Below are positions 7,677 to 16,671 of a stretch of 23,190 nt of DNA, one piece after another. Both the position numbers and the translations under genes were made by a program. The first letter of the stretch is position 1. Each line of letters opens with the position of its first letter. The stretch comes from a virus: the IMG/VR virus record IMGVR_UViG_3300030339_000244, positions 1 to 23,190 of that record. One strand, given 5' to 3'. The notes beneath the pieces are model-generated. The model searched no databases. It was not told the DNA's origin and worked only from the letters and a program-made list of their open reading frames with translations.

Positions 7677-10600
7677 ATGGGAGCTAGTGATTATTCTGTA
7701 CTATTAAGAGCCAGATTAGATACATCTCAGGTGGCAAAAGACGTATTATCAGTTCAGGCGGAGTTGAATAAAGTCATCCTTTCCGTTGGTTCAAAAGAAA
7801 GTTCTTCTAAAATAAAGCTCATTGATGCTCAGGCTGAATTAAAATCTTTAGACGAAATAAAATCAAGAATATCTGAATTATCTGGAAAAAATGTTCAAAC
7901 AACGGAAGTAAAAGGAAATCTAGGGGAAGTAACCGGCCAAATAATTAAATATAGAGACGAGAAGGGAAAACTCGTAACAGAAACATATAAATTAAAAGCC
8001 GCCACAGATGAAGAGAATGCCGGATTTTCACAAACAACAAAAGTTGTTCAGGGTTCAACGACTGCTGTAAAAACTTGGACAGATGGAATTGGAAATGCAA
8101 TTTCAAGAACTCTGCAATATGCTACAAGTGTTGGGTTAGTCTATGGGGCGTTGAATCAATTGAAACAGGGGCTTCAATATATAAAAGATTTGAATAAAGA
8201 AATGGTCTCTATCCAAATGGTTACTGGTGGAACAGATTCCGAAATATCTTCTCTCGCAAATGGATATAATAATTTAGCAAAAGAAATGGGGACTACGACT
8301 CTTGAAGTTGCAAAAGGTTCTTTGGAATTTGTGAGACAAGGTAAAACCGCTGAAGAAACTGGAATATTGATTAAAAATTCAACCATGATGTCTAAATTAG
8401 GCAACATGGAAGCGGCGGATTCTTCGGAAGCTTTGACTTCCATCATGAATGGTTTCAAAATGGAAGTTTCTGATACTGGGGATGCGGTTTCAAAATTAGT
8501 GGCAATTGATAATGTTGCGGCAACCTCCGTTAAGGAATTAAGTACCGCCATGAGATATTCTTCAAACTCTGCCAAACAAGTAGGTGTGGACTTTGACCAT
8601 TTAGCGGCATATATAGGAACTGTCAGTTCTGTTACAAGATTGAGCGAAGAAACAATAGGGCAAGCATTCAAAACTATATTTGCTCGTATGACCAGCATTA
8701 AAAACTTAAAGGCTTTCGATGAAGAGGGACAAGCTGTAAACAAGGTAGAATCTTCTTTATCTAGAGTTGGTATAAATCTTAGGGATAATAATGGACATTT
8801 CCGAGACATGCAAGATGTTCTTGGAGATATTGGAAAAAATTGGAATAATATAAACAAAGAAGACCAGTTATATATTGCGGAACAAATAGCCGGAGTGAGA
8901 CAAAAAGAAACATTCTTAGTTTTGATGAATAATCAATTAGAAATGCAGAAACAACTAACCGCAGAAACAAAATCTGCCGGTTTAGCTGAAGAACGTTATG
9001 CTATATATCTACAAGGTGTTGAAGCCGCTCAAAACAGAATGACTGCTTCTTGGGAAAAATTAGTTCAAGGTGCTGTTACAGGTGGATTGGTATCTGGATT
9101 CTATGATTTAGCCGCTGGAATAATGAATACAATTGATGCAATTGGTGGTTTGAAAACAATTATTTTATTGGCTTCTGCCGCATGGGTTACTTATGCGGTA
9201 TCTCAAAGTGCGGCTGGTTTATCTGGAATCATAAGCACAATTGAATTTGTCGTCAGCGGTCTCGTTGGGGTCACATCTGCAACTGAGGCAATGACAGCGG
9301 CACAATGGCTACTCAACATTGCTATGGATGCCAATCCGGTAGGAGTAATAATCGCTGGATTTACACTTTTGGCTGGAGTAATATGGGGATTATCTAGTGC
9401 AATAGAGACAGCCGCAGAAAAAGAAGCCAGATTAAATGATGAATTCAATGAATCTGCCAAAGTTGTAGAAGAACAAAGAAAAAAACTAAAAAGTATAAAA
9501 GATTTAACTGCTGAATATCAAAAATTAAAAGACAATAAGAGTGGGGAAAAATTAACCGCAGACCAAGAGCAAAGACTTTTAGATATTCAGAATCAAATGA
9601 AAGACTTGCTTCCCACTTTATCTGGTCATTACGATGATTATGGAAATTTTCTTTTTGATGCAACAACAAATTTAAAAGCATTGACTGATGCCCAAGACGA
9701 AAATGTAAAGTCCACTCAAAAAGCTAGTCAAGCGGCGTTGGACGCTCAAGCTAAAGAAAGAGCTAGATTATTACTTGAAGCAAATGATTTAAAAAATAAA
9801 TCAACCGGTGGAAGCATAGATAGATATACCGGAAAAAAAGTATCCGACACTAAAAATGAGGATTGGAAGAAGGCATTAGAAGACGAAAAAGCATCATTTA
9901 CTAAAATGGGAGACGAAGGAAAAAATGCGTTTATAGCCGCCCTGCAAGCATCCGGAGATGATGGTAAAAAATTAGCTGAAGACATATTTATTCCAATGAT
10001 GTCTAAAGCTAAAGAAATTGTTGATGCTAATCAACCTGAAATAAAACCTGAAATTGATATGGAAGCCGCAAAGAAAGCATACGAAGATGGTATTGCTGAA
10101 TTGCTAAAGACTACCATAGAAATGATTAAGCAGAAAAAGAATGCTGAAAAGGATGCTCTTCAGGAACAACTTCGCTTATTGAAAGAAAACGATGATGCTC
10201 AGAAAACATATTATAAATATCAGTTAGATGAAATAAAAAAAGTTTCAGACGAAAAGAAAAAGGCTCTGGAACGTGAGGCGGAAGAACAAAAAAGAAACTA
10301 TGAGCTTCAAAAAAAAGCAGTTGAAGAACAACTTGCCGCCTATGAAAAGATAATTGATAACCAAAAAGAATCATTAAAACTTCAAGAAAAAGAAGATGCT
10401 TATAATGATGCTAAAGCGGAAAAACAAAAAAATCTTTCCGACCTTCAAGACCAAATTGCAGAACTATCCTTAGATACGAGTGCTGAGGGTATTGCAAAGA
10501 GAATGGAACTTGAGGCACAAGCATCCAAGTTGGTTGAGGAATTATCCAAAGATGAAAGAGACAGAACATACGAGCTTCAGAATGATGCGTTAGATGCCGA

Positions 10601-11453
10601 AAAGCAAAAGGCAGAAGATGAAGCAAAACTTCAACTTTCAGCAATGGAAAAAGCTCAGGAACAAGCCGATTATGAAAATAAACTTCGTCAACAGGCATTA
10701 GATGATGAGCAGGAAAAAGCCCAACAACGTTATGAAATAATTGTTAAAGGATTAGATGACCAAACAGCCGCCCAAGAAGAAGCACTTAGAAAACAAATAG
10801 CGGCAGTAGATGATTATCTAAAACAAGAGGGAACAATTAGAAATGATGCTATGGCTATGATTGAGGATAAGAATTCAAATCTATATTCTCAACTATTAGA
10901 TTGGAATAAAAAATATGGCACAGGAATTAATGATGACATAACATCCATGTGGAAGACGGCGATGGATGCTGTAAAAGAATATGCCGATGCAATAAATTCC
11001 ATTCCGAATACCAGACAGTTGTTCAATCAAGGAGAATCGGATTCTTTAAGTAATTCAAATAATATTGTTTTAGAAACTGATGATGGTAATAGAGCCACAT
11101 TAGGAATGCACCATTCTGGAATTGATTCTGGATTTGTTGGTGGAAATTCAAGATTAAAATCAAATGAAGAATTCGCAAAACTGATTAAGGGAGAAATCGT
11201 TGTAAATCCCGAACAGATGGATAACTTCATGAAAAAAGTTCTGCCGGAAACTATGAGTTCAAATCCCAAAACCGAAAATAACGGAATCAAAGGGCTTGAA
11301 GTGGGAAATCTAATGAATATTGTTGTAAATGGTTCATTAGATTCGAGCGTTCTTCCAGATATAGAAAAGATTTCTCAAAAAGTAATGGGGGAGATAAATA
11401 AAATAATGTTAGGCAGGGGTATTTCAAGACGAGCCGATGCTTTCGGTCAATAA
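7677..11453 (+). CDS. Phage tail tape measure protein (TP901 type)
   Basis: The longest gene in the window (1258 residues) with an AAAGGAGGG site right before the ATG. The tape measure sets tail length, fills the tube before DNA ejection and helps assembly. About residues 150-470 form the TP901-type core (GSLEFVRQGKTAEETGILIK, LSTAMRYSSNSAKQVGVDFD, SEETIGQAFKTIFARM). Hydrophobic segments lie at about 490-575 (TIILLASAAWVTYAV, VGVIIAGFTLLAGVIWGL), as usual for proteins that enter the host membrane. About 815-1050 is a long charged coiled coil rich in K, E and Q. No peptidase or muramidase motif was seen. With about 0.15 nm per residue, the known ruler relation, the length predicts a tail near 190 nm. 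Confidence 0.95.
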   Translation: MGASDYSVLLRARLDTSQVAKDVLSVQAELNKVILSVGSKESSSKIKLIDAQAELKSLDEIKSRISELSGKNVQTTEVKGNLGEVTGQIIKYRDEKGKLVTETYKLKAATDEENAGFSQTTKVVQGSTTAVKTWTDGIGNAISRTLQYATSVGLVYGALNQLKQGLQYIKDLNKEMVSIQMVTGGTDSEISSLANGYNNLAKEMGTTTLEVAKGSLEFVRQGKTAEETGILIKNSTMMSKLGNMEAADSSEALTSIMNGFKMEVSDTGDAVSKLVAIDNVAATSVKELSTAMRYSSNSAKQVGVDFDHLAAYIGTVSSVTRLSEETIGQAFKTIFARMTSIKNLKAFDEEGQAVNKVESSLSRVGINLRDNNGHFRDMQDVLGDIGKNWNNINKEDQLYIAEQIAGVRQKETFLVLMNNQLEMQKQLTAETKSAGLAEERYAIYLQGVEAAQNRMTASWEKLVQGAVTGGLVSGFYDLAAGIMNTIDAIGGLKTIILLASAAWVTYAVSQSAAGLSGIISTIEFVVSGLVGVTSATEAMTAAQWLLNIAMDANPVGVIIAGFTLLAGVIWGLSSAIETAAEKEARLNDEFNESAKVVEEQRKKLKSIKDLTAEYQKLKDNKSGEKLTADQEQRLLDIQNQMKDLLPTLSGHYDDYGNFLFDATTNLKALTDAQDENVKSTQKASQAALDAQAKERARLLLEANDLKNKSTGGSIDRYTGKKVSDTKNEDWKKALEDEKASFTKMGDEGKNAFIAALQASGDDGKKLAEDIFIPMMSKAKEIVDANQPEIKPEIDMEAAKKAYEDGIAELLKTTIEMIKQKKNAEKDALQEQLRLLKENDDAQKTYYKYQLDEIKKVSDEKKKALEREAEEQKRNYELQKKAVEEQLAAYEKIIDNQKESLKLQEKEDAYNDAKAEKQKNLSDLQDQIAELSLDTSAEGIAKRMELEAQASKLVEELSKDERDRTYELQNDALDAEKQKAEDEAKLQLSAMEKAQEQADYENKLRQQALDDEQEKAQQRYEIIVKGLDDQTAAQEEALRKQIAAVDDYLKQEGTIRNDAMAMIEDKNSNLYSQLLDWNKKYGTGINDDITSMWKTAMDAVKEYADAINSIPNTRQLFNQGESDSLSNSNNIVLETDDGNRATLGMHHSGIDSGFVGGNSRLKSNEEFAKLIKGEIVVNPEQMDNFMKKVLPETMSSNPKTENNGIKGLEVGNLMNIVVNGSLDSSVLPDIEKISQKVMGEINKIMLGRGISRRADAFGQ

Positions 11454-11460
11454 ACACAAG

Positions 11461-11502
11461 TATATAAAAGTTAACTTTAAATATTAAGTTAACTTTTATA
11501 TA
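11461..11502 (+). repeat. Perfect 17-bp AT-rich stem-loop between tape measure and Dit genes
   Basis: TATATAAAAGTTAACTT at 11461-11477 pairs perfectly with its reverse complement at 11486-11502, with an 8-base loop (TAAATATT). It fills most of the 68-base gap before the next gene, and the AAGGAGG site for that gene lies just downstream. The right arm ends in a U-rich run (CTTTTATATATA), so partial termination is possible, but the stem is weak in G+C. An mRNA processing or stability role, or a protein operator, is equally possible. Confidence 0.55.
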
Positions 11503-11521
11503 TAAGAAAGGAGGAAAGTTA

Positions 11522-12319
11522 ATGGCTTTTTATGCTATCAGTTATCAATATAATGGAGTACCGAGTGAAACATATAACTTAAAAATAAGCGGAATAGAAT
11601 CATCCGGAGAAAGTAGCAGTATGGGTTCTACTCCTATGGACATTATAACTCAGAAAATATTTAGAAGACCGACTCCTTATTTGTTGGGCGTTACTCCCTC
11701 TGAAGTTCTAACTTTTGACATTGAGGTAACTTCTCCCGACGAGATAGATGCCGAAACATATCAACTAATACAAAAGTGGATGTTTTCATCCAGAAAGTAT
11801 CACCCGCTTTTGATATTCCAGCCGGATATGGCTTCTGTTTATTTCAACTGTATATTCAATAATCCAAAGACGATAAGAATTGGAAACGTGATTGTTGGCT
11901 TTACCGCAACCGTAGTTTGTGATTCTCCATTTGCTTATGAGTGGGAAAAGGATATAAACTACACTTATACATCCCCAACAGTAAATTCAAATGTTTTATT
12001 TTATAATTCTTCGGATGATAATGAAGCATATATTTATCCAAAGTTTATAATCACGATGAACAATTTTGGAGGGTTTGTTTCAATTACTAATTCCGATGAT
12101 TCTGGGAGAGTTTTTTCATTTACTGGACTATCTCCATCTGAAATAATAACAATGAATAATGACCTTCAGACAATTTCTTCCTCTACGGGATTGAGGAGAT
12201 TATCTAATTTTAATAAAAATTTTATGAGATTGGTTCCCGGAAAAAACAATCTAAATATACAGGGAAATATTGCAAACATAAAAATGACAACACAATTTTT
12301 AGCTAAGAAAATAGGATAA
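11522..12319 (+). CDS. Distal tail protein (Dit)
   Basis: A 265-residue protein that forms the hexameric hub at the tail tip, joining the tube to the receptor-binding machinery. The N-terminal domain has the pattern of the Siphovirus Dit family: FYAISYQYNGVPSETYNLKI with the turn ISGIESSGES, then IITQKIFRRPTPYLLGVTPS and LTFDIEVTSPDEID. The wording WMFSSRKYHPLLIFQP followed by FNCIFNNPKTIRIGN and DSPFAYEWEK is also characteristic. The C-terminal half is a beta-rich galectin-like region. Position between tape measure and tail-tip genes is canonical. A strong AAAGGAGG site precedes the ATG, and the next gene begins 9 bases after the stop. Confidence 0.9.
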   Translation: MAFYAISYQYNGVPSETYNLKISGIESSGESSSMGSTPMDIITQKIFRRPTPYLLGVTPSEVLTFDIEVTSPDEIDAETYQLIQKWMFSSRKYHPLLIFQPDMASVYFNCIFNNPKTIRIGNVIVGFTATVVCDSPFAYEWEKDINYTYTSPTVNSNVLFYNSSDDNEAYIYPKFIITMNNFGGFVSITNSDDSGRVFSFTGLSPSEIITMNNDLQTISSSTGLRRLSNFNKNFMRLVPGKNNLNIQGNIANIKMTTQFLAKKIG

Positions 12320-12327
12320 GGAGGAAA

Positions 12328-15075
12328 ATGGAAATAATATTTGACAAATTTGACCAATATAATATTCCGACATTAACCTTAACAAATCCTAACAAACAAG
12401 AATTATACTCTCTAAAATTAGCATTTGATACTGAAATATCAATTAGATTTAATGCTCTTTCAGAATTCAAATTTAAATTTCCAAAATCAATAGATGGTGG
12501 AGCTACAACTATTGAGGCTTACTCATATATCCAAAATAAAAGACTGGTAAAGGTTGAAGGATATGGTTACTTTATAATAGTAAATTCGGTTGAAGATTCG
12601 GATGGTTCTGTTCCAATAAAGACAGTGACGTGCGATTCTTTGGAATCCGAATTAATTCAAAAAAAAGTAACCGTGTATGGTGGAACAAAACCCCTATATA
12701 ATATATTTAATCCAGAAGGAACTATTATTCAGGATATGTTGAATCTAGCTCCAAACTGGTCTGTTGGAATAATTGACTCTGTCCTATTAACAAAATTCAG
12801 AACGTTCAATATTTCAGATTCGAACATCTATAATTTTTTAATGAATGATGTTGCTAAAGCATTTGAGTGTGTATTTTTCTTTGACACAAATAATAGAACC
12901 ATAACTGCTAGAGCAATAGAAAATTCAACATTGAATACCGATATATTCATGTCATTTGATAATTTGATAAGTAAATCCTCTTTTTCTGAAAAATCGGATG
13001 AAATAGTAACTTGTTTGAATGTTTATGGTGGAAATGATTTAGGGATTGCTGGTGTAAATCCTTTAGGCGGAAATTCAATATATGATTTTTCATATTATGC
13101 AAATACTAATTGGATGACACAAGAACTTGTTAATGCAATAAATTCTTGGAAATCTGTTGTCTCTGCAAGTCAGTCAAATTATTCATTTCATTTATTACTA
13201 GTAAAACAATATAGTGGAGAATTACTTATTTTGGAAGGTGAACTTTCGACTTTAAATTCTCAATATACGGCACTTGAAACATTACAAAAAGTTAGAATAG
13301 AGGGAGGTCAAAGTTACTCCGATATAACCTCTCAGATGGCTTCAAAACAAGCGGAAATAGATGCTAAAAAAATATTAATACATAATAAACAATTACAAGT
13401 TGATTCACAAAAAGCAGAGCTTGTTTCAATAAATAATTCTGTATCTTTTTCTTCAAATTTTACAGAACCTCAACTCTTAGAATTAAACACTTTCATATAT
13501 CAAAATACTTATAAAAACAATAATATAATAAAAACAGATATTATGAGTGATGTTGAAATTATGAATGCCCAACAGGATTTATACGAACAGGCTCAACTGG
13601 TTTTATCTCGCGTTTCTCAGCCTAGGTATGAGATAAGTATGGACGCGGTTAACTATTTAGTTATTCCGGAATTTTCGGTATTTACATCTCAAACACAACT
13701 AGGTTCGTTAGTTACTGCTGAAATAACACCAAATGTTTTTATCTCAACAGTTTTATTAGAAATAAATTTTACCTTTGATGACCCTTCATCTTTCTCTTTA
13801 TTATTTAGTAATAGAATTAGAATTGATGGTAGCGGATTTGTTTACACCGATTTAGCGGGGGAAACAGTAAAGACAAGTTCATCGGTTAGTTTTGATAGTT
13901 TGAAGTGGAGTGATTGGGATAATAACCATAAAGACGATGTTACGACTTTTATTACATCTGCGCTTGATACAACAACGAATAACTTAATAAATAATGCAAA
14001 CCAAGAAATATTAATAAACCAAAATGGATTAAGGGGCAGAACCTTCAATCCAAATACTCATACCTATGACCCAACTCAAGTTTGGTTGACAAGTAGTGTT
14101 TTGGCTTTTACTGATAATGCTTTTCAAACAAGTAAACTGGCTTTAGGGAAAGTAACTGTTAACGGTGTTCCACAATTCGGTTTGGTAGCCGGAGTTATCG
14201 TCGGGAATATGATTGCTGGCAACACTCTCACTATTACTAATTCTGGAAATAATTTTACACTAGATGCTACTGGCGCAACTCTCACGAATGCAAAGTTTAC
14301 AATCCAAACCACTAATACAAAGGTAATTATAGACCCAACATCAACCATTCCTTTTAATATTCAGCAGAATGTGGGCGGAACGTTTACAAATAAATTTTGG
14401 GTAGATAATGCTGGAAATGTAAATTTATCCGGAATACTATCTGGAGCAAGCGGAAGTTTCACTGGCTCAATTACCGCTACGAGTGGAACAATTGGTGGAA
14501 TAGGCATAAACACATCAATTCCGGGAATTGGGGGTGGTGGTGGAATTTATAAAGTTTCAGACCCATCTCATTATTATATTGCGGCAAATGGAAACATGGT
14601 TTGGGGGGCGATTAGTATAATTGGAGGAACAACCGTTTTTAATGGTACTGTTAGAGCAGACCAATTATTCGGAACAATAAATTGGAATCAGGTCACTCAT
14701 GTTCCGGCAAATACTGTTGCGGCAGGAACAACTTCGGGTGTTGATTTATCTTGGCCGGGAGGATTGGCGGTTACTGGTTCCGGGGGATACGTTAGTATCG
14801 CGTCTCCTAACGAAATAGAAATATCGGCTAGTCCGGGAGGCGTTTCAAGTTTTTTATTATTAGATAATGGGGGGATTAGTTTAACTTCTGGATTAAATAC
14901 AATAATATCGGCATCTGATACCATATATATAGAAGGTGCAGAAACACATATATCCGGAAAAATATACACTCAAGCACCCTCTACCACCGGAGGATATGGA
15001 CAAACAAGATTTGTCACAATTGCAGTAGGTCAAAGACTTCAATTTAACAATGGGATATTAATATCCGTAGCATAA
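12328..15075 (+). CDS. Tail-tip / tail-associated (Tal, gp27-like) protein
   Basis: A 915-residue protein with AAGGAGG upstream. Residues about 1-260 resemble the gp27-like hub domain of prophage tail-tip proteins (RLVKVEGYGYFIIVNSVEDS, TVTCDSLESEL, FECVFFFDTNNRTITAR). Residues about 268-375 are a coiled coil (EGELSTLNSQYTALETLQKV, MASKQAEIDAKKILI). After that the hub pattern resumes (SQPRYEISMDAVNYLVIPEF, then FTFDDPSSFSLLFS). The C-terminal 250 or so residues are glycine-, threonine- and serine-rich fibre-like repeats (GASGSFTGSITATSGTIGGI, GIGGGGGIY). No peptidoglycan hydrolase motif was found, so cell-wall cutting is not evident. It is expected to close the tail tip and carry receptor-binding parts. 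Confidence 0.85.
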   Translation: MEIIFDKFDQYNIPTLTLTNPNKQELYSLKLAFDTEISIRFNALSEFKFKFPKSIDGGATTIEAYSYIQNKRLVKVEGYGYFIIVNSVEDSDGSVPIKTVTCDSLESELIQKKVTVYGGTKPLYNIFNPEGTIIQDMLNLAPNWSVGIIDSVLLTKFRTFNISDSNIYNFLMNDVAKAFECVFFFDTNNRTITARAIENSTLNTDIFMSFDNLISKSSFSEKSDEIVTCLNVYGGNDLGIAGVNPLGGNSIYDFSYYANTNWMTQELVNAINSWKSVVSASQSNYSFHLLLVKQYSGELLILEGELSTLNSQYTALETLQKVRIEGGQSYSDITSQMASKQAEIDAKKILIHNKQLQVDSQKAELVSINNSVSFSSNFTEPQLLELNTFIYQNTYKNNNIIKTDIMSDVEIMNAQQDLYEQAQLVLSRVSQPRYEISMDAVNYLVIPEFSVFTSQTQLGSLVTAEITPNVFISTVLLEINFTFDDPSSFSLLFSNRIRIDGSGFVYTDLAGETVKTSSSVSFDSLKWSDWDNNHKDDVTTFITSALDTTTNNLINNANQEILINQNGLRGRTFNPNTHTYDPTQVWLTSSVLAFTDNAFQTSKLALGKVTVNGVPQFGLVAGVIVGNMIAGNTLTITNSGNNFTLDATGATLTNAKFTIQTTNTKVIIDPTSTIPFNIQQNVGGTFTNKFWVDNAGNVNLSGILSGASGSFTGSITATSGTIGGIGINTSIPGIGGGGGIYKVSDPSHYYIAANGNMVWGAISIIGGTTVFNGTVRADQLFGTINWNQVTHVPANTVAAGTTSGVDLSWPGGLAVTGSGGYVSIASPNEIEISASPGGVSSFLLLDNGGISLTSGLNTIISASDTIYIEGAETHISGKIYTQAPSTTGGYGQTRFVTIAVGQRLQFNNGILISVA

Positions 15076-15092
15076 AGGAGGTAAAACAAGTA

Positions 15093-15449
15093 ATGACATA
15101 TACACCATATTCAGAAATAAATTATCTTGAAGAGTTTTCTCTTATTGCGGGAAATTCATATACTGTAGATTTTGTGGCATATGAATACGATGGTGTTACA
15201 CCTATGGATTTAGGCGGAGCGAGTGTTTATTGGGTTTTATCTCCATACGGTAGACCCGATTATACCATAGTTCAGATTACAGGAATAGTGACTGGAGCAA
15301 ACACTTTTGAATTTAATTTTACTTCGACTCTAAGTTCTCCTTTGTCTGGAAAATATATTCATCAACCAGTAATTGTTTCTTTTTCTGGAAAGGAATATAG
15401 ACCGGCTCAAGGATTATGCTTAATAATACCAAAGATTGCAAAGACATAA
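15093..15449 (+). CDS. Small baseplate/fibre-type protein
   Basis: A 118-residue beta-rich protein with an AAAGGAGG site 11 bases before the ATG. The sequence FSLIAGNSYTVDFVAYEYDG, then MDLGGASVYWVLSPYGRPDY and LSGKYIHQPVIVSFSGKEYR, looks like the N-terminal domain of BppU-type baseplate proteins: an Ig-like fold in which a polymer of charge and turn motifs follows 'D.F.....Y..G.P.dLtG'. The gene lies between the tail-tip protein and the intron-containing fibre gene and is likely a virion protein. No enzymatic motif is present. Confidence 0.6.
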   Translation: MTYTPYSEINYLEEFSLIAGNSYTVDFVAYEYDGVTPMDLGGASVYWVLSPYGRPDYTIVQITGIVTGANTFEFNFTSTLSSPLSGKYIHQPVIVSFSGKEYRPAQGLCLIIPKIAKT

Positions 15450-15464
15450 ATAAAGGAGACATAA

Positions 15465-16157
15465 ATGATAACATATTATAGCGCGAATCGTGTTTTAGAT
15501 AGGCTATTCGGAACAACAGCATTTTCACCAGCCACAACTTATTACTTTGGGTTGTCAACAACAACGTTAAATATAGACGGAACTGGAGCGACAAAATAAC
15601 TATCGCAACATATAGTAATATATGGATTGGTTAAATCCAATTAGAATGTATCTATATCGGTTAAAATCCAGAAATGGACAAGACCGAGGAAAGAGCGGAG
15701 TAATCCGCAATCCGTAACGACTACAGGGATTCTATGGCAACATAGTTTCTGAAGATACACTCTCCTTTTATGGGAGATGAATATATAGTCTGAACTGCAA
15801 CTATAATAGAATGAAATTGCAGATTTAGGAAGAAACTCCTAAACGCCTAATTAAAATTAGGTTATAAAAGTAACAGATTGAGAACCGTCGGGTGGTGCTT
15901 ATGCTAGAGTAGCTTTAACGAACGATAAAACAAATTGGGGAGTTGCTTCAAATGGAGCATTAACAAATTTAAACGCAATTACATTTGTTGAAAGTACAGC
16001 ATCTTGGGGAACCATCACATATGTATTTTTAGCAGACGCATTAACGGGAGGTAATATCTGGTTTTACGATGTTCTTTCCCCTGCTAGAACTGTCGCAAGT
16101 GCTACGACCGTACAGTTTGCTATTGGTGCAGTATCCGTAACAATGAATAATACTTAA
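15465..16157 (+). CDS. Tail-fibre-type protein, gene split by a group I intron: join(15465..15592, 15881..16157)
   Basis: Exon 1 starts at the ATG after AAAGGAGAC and encodes a beta-rich N-terminus (ANRVLDRLFGTTAFSPATTY, YFGLSTTTLNIDGTGAT). Read on, it meets a TAA at 15597-15599. Exon 2 resumes the same protein family: EPSGGAYARVALTNDKTNWG, TASWGTITYVFLADALTGGN, and a C-terminus ending in VSVTMNNT*. The joined frame has 134 residues with no stop. This is a widespread phage tail or fibre accessory family with the hallmark 'LFG.TAF.P...Y.GLSTT...DGTG.TEPSG..YARV...N....W.........N...I.F..ATA.WGTI......D...GGN'. The split falls exactly within the most conserved motif, between A-T and E-P-S-G-G. 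Without splicing only a 44-residue product would be made. Splice sites may be off by one base because an A is shared. Confidence 0.85.
15593..15880 (+). ncRNA. Group I self-splicing intron (IA-like), no homing endonuclease
   Basis: A 288-base intron in the fibre gene. Hand-drawn pairings: P1 15588-15592 with 15602-15606; P2 15623-15628 with 15634-15639; P3 TGTATCT 15647-15653 with AGATACA 15753-15759; P4 CGGTT 15658-15662 with GACCG 15682-15686; P5 TCCA 15667-15670 and TGGA 15675-15678 around GAAA; P6 GGA 15688-15690 with TCC 15711-15713, and P6a GCGGA 15695-15699 with TCCGC 15704-15708 around GTAA; P7 GACTA 15719-15723 with TAGTC 15786-15790; P7.1 15724-15729 with 15746-15751; P7.2 CTATG/CATAG around GCAA (15732-15745); P8 TCTCC 15761-15765 with GGAGA 15773-15777; P9 CTGCAA 15795-15800 with TTGCAG 15817-15822; P9.1 15824-15830 with 15837-15843; P9.2 15846-15851 with 15856-15861. 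The core wording AACGACTA and ATATAGTCTG matches the group I R and S elements. The terminal base is G15880. P7.1/P7.2 between P7 and P3' marks subgroup IA. No ORF lies inside. Confidence 0.85.
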
Positions 16158-16173
16158 TAAAGGGAAAATAATA

Positions 16174-16659
16174 ATGACAGGAAATAGAAAATCATTTTCC
16201 CTAATAATCAAAGAAAGAAAATCCTTTAATGTAATTTTGAGTTATTTTGATTTCGCAATCACTTTTTTATTTTCCATAAAACAGAAAATAAGTCTTTCTT
16301 ATGTGATGAGTACCCTGTCTAAAATATCTCAATCTTTTTATATAAAAAAGATAAGAATATCCATATTGTCTTTTAAACTATTCATAAGAATATTTCAATT
16401 AATTAATATTAAAAGAATAAAACTATCCATAGTATTGAGACAGATAATGAGGTTTGTAATAGTCCCGAAACTTCAAATAGATTTATCGGCATATTCAATT
16501 TTACGACAAAAAATTTTATCATCCATAATATTGAAGAGAATAAAATTAAACTTAACGGCTGTTTTAGCTACATTCTATCCCCTCTCCACTTATGACCCAC
16601 AATCGTTATTAACGCTTGATTCAAAAACATTGGGTGAAATGGATTATACTGCCATATAA
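16174..16659 (+). CDS. Repetitive basic beta-strand protein in the fibre cluster
   Basis: A 161-residue protein with AAAGGGAAA upstream. It is made of about five to seven repeats of 19-22 residues, each starting with a K/R-rich then alternating hydrophobic strand: KQKISLSYVMSTL, KKIRISILSFKLF, KRIKLSIVLRQIM, KLQIDLSAYSILRQ, KRIKLNLTAVLAT. The N-terminus shows shorter copies (RKSFSLIIKERKSFNVIL). The C-terminus (YDPQSLLTLDSKTLGEMDYT) matches a wording found at the ends of small phage tail proteins. The pattern looks like stacked beta strands in a trimeric fibre or spacer rather than a membrane protein, despite high hydrophobicity. Its function is unknown. It is encoded among fibre genes and probably belongs to the virion or its assembly. 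Confidence 0.65.
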   Translation: MTGNRKSFSLIIKERKSFNVILSYFDFAITFLFSIKQKISLSYVMSTLSKISQSFYIKKIRISILSFKLFIRIFQLINIKRIKLSIVLRQIMRFVIVPKLQIDLSAYSILRQKILSSIILKRIKLNLTAVLATFYPLSTYDPQSLLTLDSKTLGEMDYTAI

Positions 16660-16671
16660 GGAGGAAAATAA

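Noticed and set aside
8174-8857. Long open frame on the minus strand (227 codons)
   Set aside because: Lies wholly opposite the TP901 core of the tape measure gene; no ribosome binding site and no recognisable protein.
15319-15594. 91-codon minus-strand frame across the end of the 15093 gene and exon 1
   Set aside because: Antisense to two supported coding parts; composition is a shadow of them.
15590-15890. Idea that the fibre gene is a pseudogene broken by a deletion or frameshift
   Set aside because: The inserted 288 bases carry a complete group I core and exons join in frame at a conserved motif, which decay would not produce.
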